6,045 nt of DNA from contig SLLK01000097.1 in NCBI GenBank assembly GCA_007134115.1, positions 1 through 6,045 on the forward strand. Reading direction: 5' to 3'. Below the pieces are notes generated by a model, which worked only from the letters and a program-made list of their open reading frames with translations, was not told where the DNA came from and searched no databases. A program made the translations under genes and the position numbers. Shown one piece after another: positions 1-5,866 of this stretch (positions within the stretch are counted from its first letter, which is position 1; the number at the start of each line of letters is the position of its first letter). Source of the stretch: Gammaproteobacteria bacterium (GTDB lineage: Bacteria > Pseudomonadota > Gammaproteobacteria > UBA5335 > SLRW01).

Positions 1-600
1 GAGGTTGATTACCCCGGCCTCGGACATCTCGTGGTAGAAGTCGTTACCTTCGCGGGTCCGCTCACCCACGCCGGCAAACACCGACAGGCCCGAATGCTCC
101 TTGGCGATGTTGTTGATCAATTCGAGCATGTTGACGGTCTTGCCCACGCCGGCGCCGCCGAACAGGCCGACCTTGCCGCCCTTGGCGAAGGGGCACAGCA
201 GGTCAATCACCTTGATGCCGGTTTCCAGCAGCTCGGTCGAGCCGGACTGGTCCTCATAGGAGGGCGGCTTGCGGTGGATGGCCCAGCGCTCATCGGACTT
301 GACCGGACCGACGTCGTCTTCGGGCTCGCCCAGCACGTTCATGATGCGGCCCAGGGTGCCCTTGCCCACCGGCACGCTGATCGGGGCGCCGGTGTTATTG
401 ACGTTGGTGCCCCGCTTGAGGCCGTCACTGGAACCCATGGCAATGGTGCGTACTACGCCGTCACCCAACTGCTGCTGTACTTCCAGCACCAGGCCGCCAT
501 CGTCGAGCTGGAGTGCGTCGTGGATGTTCGGGATGGCATCACGCGGGAATTCCACGTCGACCACCGCACCAATGATTTGAACGATCTTTCCAGAGCTCAT
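1..600 (-). CDS. atpD: F1Fo ATP synthase subunit beta (AtpD), N-terminal part, cut by window edge
   Basis: Catalytic beta subunit of the F1 head, which makes or hydrolyses ATP at three sites at the alpha/beta interfaces on the cytoplasmic side. The ATG at 598-600 opens a frame that stays open to base 1, giving the first 200 residues of a protein usually about 460 long. The N-terminus MSSGKIVQIIGAVVDVEFP is the typical beta-barrel crown. The Walker A motif GGAGVGKT is at residues 148-155 (Lys154, Thr155). GVGERTREGND follows at 178-187, with Glu180 and Arg181 matching the catalytic glutamate and adjacent arginine of the family (26 residues after the P-loop lysine, as in bovine beta). The rest of the catalytic domain and the helical C-terminal domain lie outside the window. 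A Shine-Dalgarno AGAGGA at 610-615, 9 nt upstream, supports the start. It is the last gene of the operon visible here; atpC would be expected next. Nothing is odd in the visible part. Confidence 0.98.
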   Translation of the reverse strand, partial: MSSGKIVQIIGAVVDVEFPRDAIPNIHDALQLDDGGLVLEVQQQLGDGVVRTIAMGSSDGLKRGTNVNNTGAPISVPVGKGTLGRIMNVLGEPEDDVGPVKSDERWAIHRKPPSYEDQSGSTELLETGIKVIDLLCPFAKGGKVGLFGGAGVGKTVNMLELINNIAKEHSGLSVFAGVGERTREGNDFYHEMSEAGVINL

Positions 601-609
601 GCTTTGCGT

Positions 610-615
610 TCCTCT
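610..615 (-). promoter_or_regulatory. Ribosome binding site of atpD
   Basis: On the minus strand this reads AGAGGA, 9 nt before the atpD ATG at 598-600. It fixes the start of the truncated atpD frame. It lies at the end of the longest spacer inside the operon (601-690), so atpD relies on this site rather than on close coupling to the atpG stop codon. Confidence 0.7.
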
Positions 616-690
616 TGCCTTCGCCCGCCTTTCGCCGCCTGGCGATCACGGACGCGGAGTTCAGGTCCAGTTGTCTCGTCGTTGCGCGGC

Positions 691-1557
691 TTACTCTACC
701 GCCGCAGCCCCCGACACGATCTCCGCCAGTTCCTGCGTAATCGCAGCCTGACGGGCCTTGTTGTAGATCAACTGCAGGTTGTCGATAATCTCGCCGGCAT
801 TGTCGGTGGCGCTCTTCATAGCGATCATGCGCGCCGCCATCTCGCAGGCCACGTTTTCTACCACGGCCTGATACACCTGCATCTCGATGTAGCGCATCAG
901 CACATCGTCAAGCAGTCCCTCGGCGCTGGGCTCATAGATATAATCCCAGTGCTCGAGCATCTCTTCTTCTTCAACCGGTTCCACCGGCAGCAACTGCCGC
1001 ACCTCGGGGTGCTGGGTCATGGTATTGACGAAATCGTTCTGCACCACGTAGAGCCGGTCGATACGGCCCTCACGGTAGGCATCCAGCATCACCGTGATAC
1101 CGCCGAGCAGGTCCTGCATGCGCGGCTTGTCGCCCAGACCGCTGTTCTGCGCCAGCACATTGCTGCCGATGCGGTGCATGAAAGCCACACCCTTGTTGCC
1201 GAACACGCAGACATCGGCCTCTACGCCCTTGTCGTCCCATTCGCGCATGGCGCCAATGGTCTTCTTGAAGACATTGGTATTGAGGCCGCCGCACAAGCCA
1301 CGGTCCGTGGTGACCACAATAAAACCCACGCGCCGCACGGTTTCCCGCTCTTCCAGAAAGGGATGGCGGTAGTCCGGATTGGCGTTACCCAGATGCCCGA
1401 TCACCTGGCGAATCTTGCGTGCGTAGGGCCGCGAGGCCGTCATGCGGTCCTGCGCCTTGCGCATCTTGCTCGCCGCGACCATTTCCATGGCCTTGGTGAT
1501 CTTCTGCGTGTTCTGGATACTCTTTATCTGGGTGCGTATCTCTTTGGCACCGGCCAT
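691..1557 (-). CDS. atpG: F1Fo ATP synthase subunit gamma (AtpG)
   Basis: Central rotor shaft of F1. Its paired N- and C-terminal helices form a coiled coil inside the alpha3beta3 hexamer and its foot sits on the c-ring. The 288-residue length is typical for the family. The N-terminus MAGAKEIRTQIKSIQNTQKI and the following TKAMEMVAASKMRKAQ are the conserved first helix. VVTTDRGLCGGLNTNVFK (81-98) is the start of the Rossmann-like middle domain. The family signature ITQELAEIVSGAAA is at 273-286 in the C-terminal helix. The ATG at 1555-1557 is preferred over an in-frame ATG at 1593: the longer form adds 12 residues that would overlap the end of atpA, whereas MAGAKEIR is the usual family start. 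The start lies only 4 nt after the atpA stop. The ribosome-binding site is weak (GGGTGA at 1562-1567, including that stop), so translation is probably coupled to atpA. Confidence 0.98.
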   Translation of the reverse strand: MAGAKEIRTQIKSIQNTQKITKAMEMVAASKMRKAQDRMTASRPYARKIRQVIGHLGNANPDYRHPFLEERETVRRVGFIVVTTDRGLCGGLNTNVFKKTIGAMREWDDKGVEADVCVFGNKGVAFMHRIGSNVLAQNSGLGDKPRMQDLLGGITVMLDAYREGRIDRLYVVQNDFVNTMTQHPEVRQLLPVEPVEEEEMLEHWDYIYEPSAEGLLDDVLMRYIEMQVYQAVVENVACEMAARMIAMKSATDNAGEIIDNLQLIYNKARQAAITQELAEIVSGAAAVE

Positions 1558-1561
1558 ACTG

Positions 1562-3100
1562 TCACCCGTTCCAGTGATTCGACTTGAATTCATCCAGCGC
1601 CTTGATCATGGCCTGCTGGATATCGTCGTTGAGGTCGCCTTTCTGGTTGATCTTCTTGAGAAGATCCTTCTGCGCACTGCGCAGATAGTCATGCAGCGCC
1701 GCCTCAAACGGCACCACCCTGGGCACTTCCAGATCGTCCAGGTAGCCCTCGTTGGCGGCGAGCAGTGAGAAGGCCATTTCCGCGATGGTCAGCGGCTGGT
1801 ACTGCGGCTGCTTCATCAGCTCGGTGACGCGCTGACCGCGCTCAAGCTGCTTGCGGGTGGCGTCGTCCAGATCGGAAGCGAACTGCGCGAAGGCGGCCAG
1901 TTCGCGATACTGCGCCAGCGCCAGGCGTACACCGCCGCCCAGTTTCTTGATGATCTTGGTCTGCGCCGAACCACCCACGCGCGACACCGACAGACCGGCG
2001 TTGATAGCCGGACGGATGCCCGAGTTGAACAGATCGGTTTCCAGGTAAATCTGGCCGTCGGTGATGGAGATCACGTTGGTCGGTACGAAGGCCGACACGT
2101 CACCGGCCTGGGTTTCGATGATCGGCAGAGCCGTCAACGAACCGGTCTTGCCCTTCACGCCGCTGCGCTTTTCCACTTCCGCCTCGTTGATACGCGAGGA
2201 ACGCTCCAGCAGGCGCGAGTGCAGGTAGAACACGTCACCGGGATAGGCTTCGCGGCCGGGCGGACGACGCAGCAGCAGGGAGATCTGGCGGTAGGCCCAG
2301 GCCTGCTTGGTCAGGTCATCGTAGATGATCAGCGCGTCTTCGCCCTTGTCACGGAAGTACTCGCCCATGGCGCAGCCGGCATAGGGGGCGATGAACTGCA
2401 TGGCAGCCGGATCAGCGGCACCGGAGGCCACCACGATGGTGTGCTCCATGGCGCCGTGTTCCTCGAGCTTGCGCACCACGCCGGCGATGGAGGAGGCCTT
2501 CTGGCCAATCGCCACGTAGATACACTTAATGCCCGAGCCTTTCTGGTTGATGATGGTGTCCACGGCCACCGCAGTCTTGCCGGTCTGGCGGTCACCGATG
2601 ATCAACTCACGCTGGCCGCGGCCCACAGGGATCATGGCGTCCACCGACTTGAGGCCGGTCTGTACCGGCTGATCCACCGATTGACGGGTGATCACGCCCG
2701 GCGCCACTTTCTCCACCGGGGAAGAGCCTTCGGCCTTGATCGGCCCCTTGCCGTCGAGCGGGTTGCCCAGCGCGTCCACGACGCGACCCAGCAGCGCTTC
2801 GCCGGTGGGCACTTCGAGGATGCGGCCGGTACATTTGACCGTGTCGCCTTCGGAGATGTGCTGGTATTCGCCCATCAGCACCGCGCCCACGGAGTCACGC
2901 TCCAGGTTGAGCGCCAGGCCGTAGGTCTGCTCGGGGAACTCCAGCATTTCGCCCTGCATGGCATCGGCCAGCCCATGGATACGGCAAATGCCGTCACTCA
3001 CGCTGACCACTACGCCTTCGTTGCGCGCCTCAGAGGCGGCCTCGAAGTTCTTGATGCGTTCGCGGATCAGCTCGCTGATTTCGGATGGATTGAGTTGCAT
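1562..3100 (-). CDS. atpA: F1Fo ATP synthase subunit alpha (AtpA)
   Basis: Non-catalytic nucleotide-binding subunit of the F1 head, alternating with beta. At 512 residues it is almost the length of the E. coli protein. The N-terminus MQLNPSEISELIRERIKNFE is the segment that contacts delta and the peripheral stalk. Residues of roughly 25-95 form the beta-barrel domain. Walker A GDRQTGKT is at 169-176 and Walker B ending in LIIYDDL is at 257-263. The alpha/beta signature PAINAGLSVS (364-373) is followed directly by Arg374, the arginine finger that reaches into the beta catalytic site. The C-terminal helical domain runs from about 385 to the end. The ATG at 3098-3100 is preceded by GAGGT (3107-3111), 6 nt away. 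The spacer from atpH is 12 nt and that to atpG is 4 nt. All checked motifs are intact. Confidence 0.99.
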   Translation of the reverse strand: MQLNPSEISELIRERIKNFEAASEARNEGVVVSVSDGICRIHGLADAMQGEMLEFPEQTYGLALNLERDSVGAVLMGEYQHISEGDTVKCTGRILEVPTGEALLGRVVDALGNPLDGKGPIKAEGSSPVEKVAPGVITRQSVDQPVQTGLKSVDAMIPVGRGQRELIIGDRQTGKTAVAVDTIINQKGSGIKCIYVAIGQKASSIAGVVRKLEEHGAMEHTIVVASGAADPAAMQFIAPYAGCAMGEYFRDKGEDALIIYDDLTKQAWAYRQISLLLRRPPGREAYPGDVFYLHSRLLERSSRINEAEVEKRSGVKGKTGSLTALPIIETQAGDVSAFVPTNVISITDGQIYLETDLFNSGIRPAINAGLSVSRVGGSAQTKIIKKLGGGVRLALAQYRELAAFAQFASDLDDATRKQLERGQRVTELMKQPQYQPLTIAEMAFSLLAANEGYLDDLEVPRVVPFEAALHDYLRSAQKDLLKKINQKGDLNDDIQQAMIKALDEFKSNHWNG

Positions 3101-3112
3101 CGTGCTACCTCG

Positions 3113-3649
3113 TCAATGAACCAGTGCGCCGGACAGCCGCTCAAGCTGACCACGGACAGAACCGTCGATTACCAGATCGCCGGCGCGGATGACGGCACCG
3201 CCGACGACGCTTTCGTCTTCCCGGCAGTGCAGGCGTACTTCCCGCCCCAGACGCTTGCCCAGCGCCGCAGCGATCTTGTCTTGCTGGGCCTTTTCCAGCG
3301 GCTGCGCGGAGATCACCTCCACGTCCACAATACCCTCGGCCTCGGCACGCAGGCGCTCATAAATGGCGGCAATCTCCGCCACCAGCGTCAGCCGGCGGTT
3401 GGCCGCCAGCAGTCGCACCAGATTCTCGCCTTCCCCGTCCAGGGCCTTGCCGGCTGCGGCAGTGACCAGCGCCACCAGCTGTTCGGTCTCCACCCGGGGG
3501 TTACCCAGCAGATCGCGAACTTCCTCGTGCGCCACCACTTCAGCCAGTGCCGCCAGACGCTCCGACCACGCGGCGCGCGACTTGTCGTCGCCGGTCAGGC
3601 CGAATACGGCTTTGGCGTAAGGCCGTGCCAGTGTCGTCAACTCCGCCAT
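3113..3649 (-). CDS. atpH: F1Fo ATP synthase subunit delta (AtpH)
   Basis: Peripheral stalk protein (OSCP homologue) that ties the top of the alpha3beta3 head to the b dimer and so holds the stator still. The 178-residue length is normal. The N-terminal helical domain starts MAELTTLARPYAKAVFGL, containing the RPYAKAVF motif (residues 9-16) that is typical of the family. The C-terminal part has the family's glycine-rich signature DESVVGGAVIRAGDLVIDGS (145-164). The ATG at 3647-3649 has GGGGA (3656-3660) 6 nt upstream and lies 12 nt after the atpF stop. A 12-nt spacer separates its own stop from atpA. Its sequence diverges more than that of the head subunits, as is usual for delta, and no defect is visible. 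Confidence 0.97.
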   Translation of the reverse strand: MAELTTLARPYAKAVFGLTGDDKSRAAWSERLAALAEVVAHEEVRDLLGNPRVETEQLVALVTAAAGKALDGEGENLVRLLAANRRLTLVAEIAAIYERLRAEAEGIVDVEVISAQPLEKAQQDKIAAALGKRLGREVRLHCREDESVVGGAVIRAGDLVIDGSVRGQLERLSGALVH

Positions 3650-3661
3650 GCAAAGTCCCCG

Positions 3662-4132
3662 TCAGATTTCCGCGACCAGATCGTCGATCAGCGACTTGTG
3701 CGTCTTCGCGTCAATCTCGCGACCCAGAATACGCCCGGCGCCCAACGCCGCAATGTCGGCCACTTCCTTGCGCAGCTCCTGGCGCGCCCGGGTGACTTCC
3801 TGGGCGATTTCGTTGCGCGCGGATTCGATCAGACGCTCGCCTTCACGGCGGGCTTCCTCACGCGCTTCCTCAACCAGCTCGCTGCTGCGCTTGTTGGCCT
3901 GGGCGAGAATCTCGGACGCCTTTTGACGGGCCTCGGCGAGAACCCGCTCATTCTCCTCGCGCGCTTTCTCCAGCTCCGCCGCGCCCCGCTCACCGGCGGC
4001 GAGGCCGTCAGCGATGCGCTGCTGACGCTCGCGCATGGCTTGCGCCAGCGGTGGCCACACATAGGCCTTGGTAAACCAGACAAACAACGCGAAGGCGATG
4101 AGCTGGCCGATCATCGTGACGTTGATGCTCAC
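3662..4132 (-). CDS. atpF: F1Fo ATP synthase subunit b (AtpF), GTG start
   Basis: Membrane-anchored peripheral stalk subunit, acting as a dimer that links subunit a to delta and the F1 head. The protein has 156 residues, the same as E. coli b. A single membrane helix spans about residues 5-24 (MIGQLIAFALFVWF), followed by YVWPPL (24-29). A long charged coiled coil then runs from about 30 to 125 (rich in E, R, K, A and Q), and a short C-terminal domain ends DDLVAEI. The start codon is GTG at 4130-4132. It is supported by a very strong ribosome-binding site 4 nt upstream and by the match of MSINVTMIGQ to the E. coli start MNLNATILGQ. There is only one b gene; no b' gene lies beside it, unlike in phototrophic alphaproteobacteria and cyanobacteria. 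Confidence 0.98.
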   Translation of the reverse strand: MSINVTMIGQLIAFALFVWFTKAYVWPPLAQAMRERQQRIADGLAAGERGAAELEKAREENERVLAEARQKASEILAQANKRSSELVEEAREEARREGERLIESARNEIAQEVTRARQELRKEVADIAALGAGRILGREIDAKTHKSLIDDLVAEI

Positions 4133-4136
4133 GCCG

Positions 4137-4144
4137 TCACCTCC
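4137..4144 (-). promoter_or_regulatory. Strong ribosome binding site of atpF
   Basis: On the minus strand this reads GGAGGTGA, an eight-base perfect complement to the anti-Shine-Dalgarno end of 16S rRNA. It is 4 nt from the GTG start. It decides the start codon: the nearest in-frame ATG (codon 7, at 4112-4114) has no such site in front of it and would remove part of the membrane helix. Confidence 0.8.
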
Positions 4145-4181
4145 AGTAGATGGACAGAATGGACCGGTCGTCGATCAATGA

Positions 4182-4481
4182 TCAGTTACCGGCGGCTGCC
4201 AGGGCTGCTTCCACTGCGGCATCCACAAACGGGCTGGCAAAGGCGAAATACAGCGCCACACCCACGCCGATCATCGACACCGCGTCGAGCAGGCCGGCAA
4301 CAATGAACATGCGGCCGAGCAGCATGCCGGCCATTTCGGGCTGACGCGCAGCGGCTTCGAGAAACTTGCCGCCGAGCAGGCCGAAGCCAATGGCAGTACC
4401 AAGCGCACCAGCGGCGATGATGATAGCCACGGTAATGGCCGTCGCACTCTGGACGCTGGCGATGAGGGCTACGAGTTCCAT
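4182..4481 (-). CDS. atpE: F1Fo ATP synthase subunit c (AtpE)
   Basis: Proteolipid that forms the rotating c-ring in the membrane; each copy carries one proton per turn. Two membrane helices are visible at about 10-40 and 53-84. The first holds the glycine/alanine packing pattern GALGTAIGFGLLGG (25-38). The polar loop is AARQP (44-48), which contacts gamma and epsilon. The proteolipid signature runs from Ala45 to Asp66. Asp66 is the ion-binding carboxylate, and it is followed by Ala rather than the Ser found in sodium-binding rings, so proton coupling is inferred. At 99 residues it is longer than E. coli c (79). A few residues are added at the N-terminus, and a tail FVDAAVEAALAAAGN of about 15 residues follows the second helix. 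The start ATG at 4479-4481 has an AGGAGG site 4 nt upstream. Gaps are 36 nt from atpB and 49 nt to atpF. Confidence 0.98.
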   Translation of the reverse strand: MELVALIASVQSATAITVAIIIAAGALGTAIGFGLLGGKFLEAAARQPEMAGMLLGRMFIVAGLLDAVSMIGVGVALYFAFASPFVDAAVEAALAAAGN

Positions 4482-4485
4482 GCTT

Positions 4486-4491
4486 CCTCCT
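4486..4491 (-). promoter_or_regulatory. Consensus ribosome binding site of atpE
   Basis: On the minus strand this reads AGGAGG followed by AAGC and the ATG. It is the full core consensus, with a relatively A/T-richer stretch just upstream (4492-4505). A strong site here fits the need for many c subunits per enzyme, as known for atpE of E. coli, whose translation is enhanced over its neighbours. The functional link is inferred. Confidence 0.75.
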
Positions 4492-4517
4492 GGGAATAAG
4501 GTCTGTAGTGAACCGGG

Positions 4518-5342
4518 TTAGTGGTGTTCTTCCGACGCCATACTCAGATAAATGATCGTCAGAATCATGAAAATAAACGCCTGCAGGGGCACCACCAGAA
4601 TGTGGAAGATAGCCCATGCGGTCGTCAGTGCAATCTGTCCCAGCAACATGGCGATCGAACCGGCGCTGCTGAACAGCTCCGGCGCGGTATAACCGAGCGT
4701 CATGGTGGCAAGCAGGACAAAAATCAGTTCCGCCGCGTAGAGGTTGCCGAACAACCGCAGCGACAGCGAAATCGGCTTGGCGATGGTTTCGATCACGTTC
4801 AACGCGAAGTTGAACGGAAACAGCCACAGCCCGAAGGGATGCCCGAACAGCTCCTTGAGATAACCCAGGCCACCCTTGAAACGGATGCTGTAGATAATAA
4901 TCAGCAGGAACACACCAATGGACAGACCAAAGGTGGCGTTCATGTTGGTGGTGGGCACCACCTTGAAGTAATCGAAACCCAGTGCGTAGGCGAGTGTGGG
5001 CAGCCAGTCTATAGGCACCAGGTCCATGAAGTTCATGAGGAAGACCCAGACGAAGATGGTCAGCGCCAGCGGGGCGACCAGATCACTCTTGCCGTGGAAG
5101 GATTCCTTGACCAGGTTATCGATGAACTCCAGCACCATTTCGACGAAATTCTGCAGCGGGCCGGGTACACCGGTGGTCACGCGGCTGGCGGCAAACCAGA
5201 AAATGCCCACAAACAGCGCGCCGAGCACGAAGCTGGTGAACAGGGTATCCAGATGCAACGCCCAGAATCCCTCGCCGACTTCAAAGTTCGTCAGGTGGTG
5301 GGCAATGTAATCGGTGACCGGGTTTTCTGCGTCGGCACTCAT
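4518..5342 (-). CDS. atpB: F1Fo ATP synthase subunit a (AtpB)
   Basis: Integral membrane stator subunit that provides the two proton half-channels beside the c-ring. The 274-residue length is close to E. coli a (271). Hydrophobic segments lie at roughly 33-53, 88-108, 135-154, 172-190, 195-217 and 228-268. The signature SLSLRLFGNL (192-201) contains Arg196, equivalent to the essential Arg210 of E. coli. Glu205, His247 and Gln254 align by eye with E. coli Glu219, His245 and Gln252. The C-terminus YLSMASEEHH resembles that of E. coli. The ATG at 5340-5342 overlaps the atpI stop as ATGA, and AGGA (5348-5351) lies 5 nt upstream inside atpI. Translation is therefore probably coupled to that of atpI. 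No missing residues were noticed. Confidence 0.98.
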   Translation of the reverse strand: MSADAENPVTDYIAHHLTNFEVGEGFWALHLDTLFTSFVLGALFVGIFWFAASRVTTGVPGPLQNFVEMVLEFIDNLVKESFHGKSDLVAPLALTIFVWVFLMNFMDLVPIDWLPTLAYALGFDYFKVVPTTNMNATFGLSIGVFLLIIIYSIRFKGGLGYLKELFGHPFGLWLFPFNFALNVIETIAKPISLSLRLFGNLYAAELIFVLLATMTLGYTAPELFSSAGSIAMLLGQIALTTAWAIFHILVVPLQAFIFMILTIIYLSMASEEHH

Positions 5343-5719
5343 CGTTTTCCTGACAATCCCCTGGACAAATCAAGCAAGGCCAGCCAGTTCACGGCCAGCA
5401 CGGCGACGAAAGCAGTGATCAACGGCGCAAAAAGCTCCGCGTGGAACACGAGCGCGACCGCAAACAGCACCGCGGTCAAAATGAACTTGAACGCGCCTCC
5501 CCAGTAAAATGCCGACAACATGGCACCGGGCGCGGCTCCGGGTTTGCGGGACAAGACCGCCAGCGCAAACACCAGCCATGGCAGGAACGCGACTGCGGCG
5601 CCCGCAAGTGCGGCCCGGGCTGCCTCGGTGCCTGCGACAAACAGCCACAACAGCGCACAAACAATGCCGACTGCCAACTGCCCGCAACCGATGCGCAAGA
5701 CCGCGTATCTGAGCGTCAT
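5339..5719 (-). CDS. atpI: ATP synthase accessory protein AtpI
   Basis: Small membrane protein known in the family as a helper of c-ring assembly; it is not part of the finished enzyme. The proposed 126-residue product equals the usual gammaproteobacterial length. Four hydrophobic segments are visible at about 12-29, 35-56, 76-93 and 98-117, with basic residues at the inside ends. The best family match is AFYWGGAFKFILTAVLF (70-86), corresponding to the FAFGEAFK region of E. coli AtpI; Gly75 stands where that protein has Glu. The ATG at 5717-5719 is chosen by length and because earlier in-frame ATGs would include the promoter or leader. Its ribosome-binding site is poor (no AGG within 15 nt), so the start is the least certain of the window and expression is probably low. 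The stop overlaps the atpB start by 4 nt. It is first in the operon. Confidence 0.88.
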   Translation of the reverse strand: MTLRYAVLRIGCGQLAVGIVCALLWLFVAGTEAARAALAGAAVAFLPWLVFALAVLSRKPGAAPGAMLSAFYWGGAFKFILTAVLFAVALVFHAELFAPLITAFVAVLAVNWLALLDLSRGLSGKR

Positions 5720-5831
5720 GAGCCCGCAACCGTTACTGCAAAGACGCGCAAAAGCGTCTGTGACCGGCCTTTGGCGCATGCGCCCTGACGACCGTGAAAC
5801 CCGCCCCGGCAGGAACAAACGCGGCGAAGCG
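5720..5831 (-). promoter_or_regulatory. Structured 5' leader of the atp transcript
   Basis: This is the predicted untranslated leader of about 110 nt between the inferred transcription start (near 5831) and the atpI ATG. It is GC-rich and holds three inverted repeats. The first is a 5-bp stem with one wobble pair at 5800-5813. The second is a perfect 12-base palindrome GGCGCATGCGCC at 5773-5784. The third is a perfect 6-bp stem AGACGC/GCGTCT with a six-base loop at 5742-5759, ending 22 nt before the atpI start. None is followed by a long T run, so a terminator is not supported. No known riboswitch class is recognised. Confidence 0.5.
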
Positions 5832-5837
5832 GCGCGC

Positions 5838-5866
5838 AGTATAAAGATTTGGCGGGAGAGGGTCAA
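5838..5866 (-). promoter_or_regulatory. Sigma70-type promoter of the atp operon
   Basis: On the minus strand the -35 box is TTGACC (5861-5866, 5 of 6 to consensus) and the -10 box is TATACT (5838-5843, 5 of 6). The spacer is exactly 17 nt (5844-5860). The predicted start site is near 5830-5831. The six bases after the -10 box are all G or C (GCGCGC, 5832-5837), a GC-rich discriminator of the kind seen at promoters under stringent control; that regulation is inferred. No A/T-rich UP element precedes the -35 box. It is the only strong promoter match I see in the window and sits where an atp operon promoter is expected. Confidence 0.8.

Noticed and set aside
31..1587. 518-codon open frame on the plus strand
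   Set aside because: It runs antisense through atpD and atpG, crosses their spacer, and its translation is rich in His/Gly/Ala with no family resemblance. The opposite strand holds unmistakable ATP synthase genes, so this is a GC-driven shadow frame.
691..1593. Longer atpG starting at an ATG at 1591-1593 (300 residues)
   Set aside because: The added 12 residues (MNSSRITGTGDS) overlap the atpA end and are not part of the gamma family, whose proteins begin near MAGAKEIR.
2219..4306. 695-codon open frame on the plus strand
   Set aside because: Striking for its length, but it is antisense to parts of atpA, atpH, atpF and atpE, ignores their boundaries, and resembles no known protein. High GC content and the codon bias of the real genes explain the lack of stops.
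4521..5507. 328-codon open frame on the plus strand
   Set aside because: Antisense to atpB and part of atpI. The translation is unusually rich in Gln, His, Glu and Arg, as expected from reading membrane-protein codons backwards, with no domain seen.
5742..5759. Hairpin before atpI as a terminator or attenuator
   Set aside because: The stem is only 6 bp and is followed on the minus strand by just three T residues; on the plus strand there is no T run. No leader peptide was seen.
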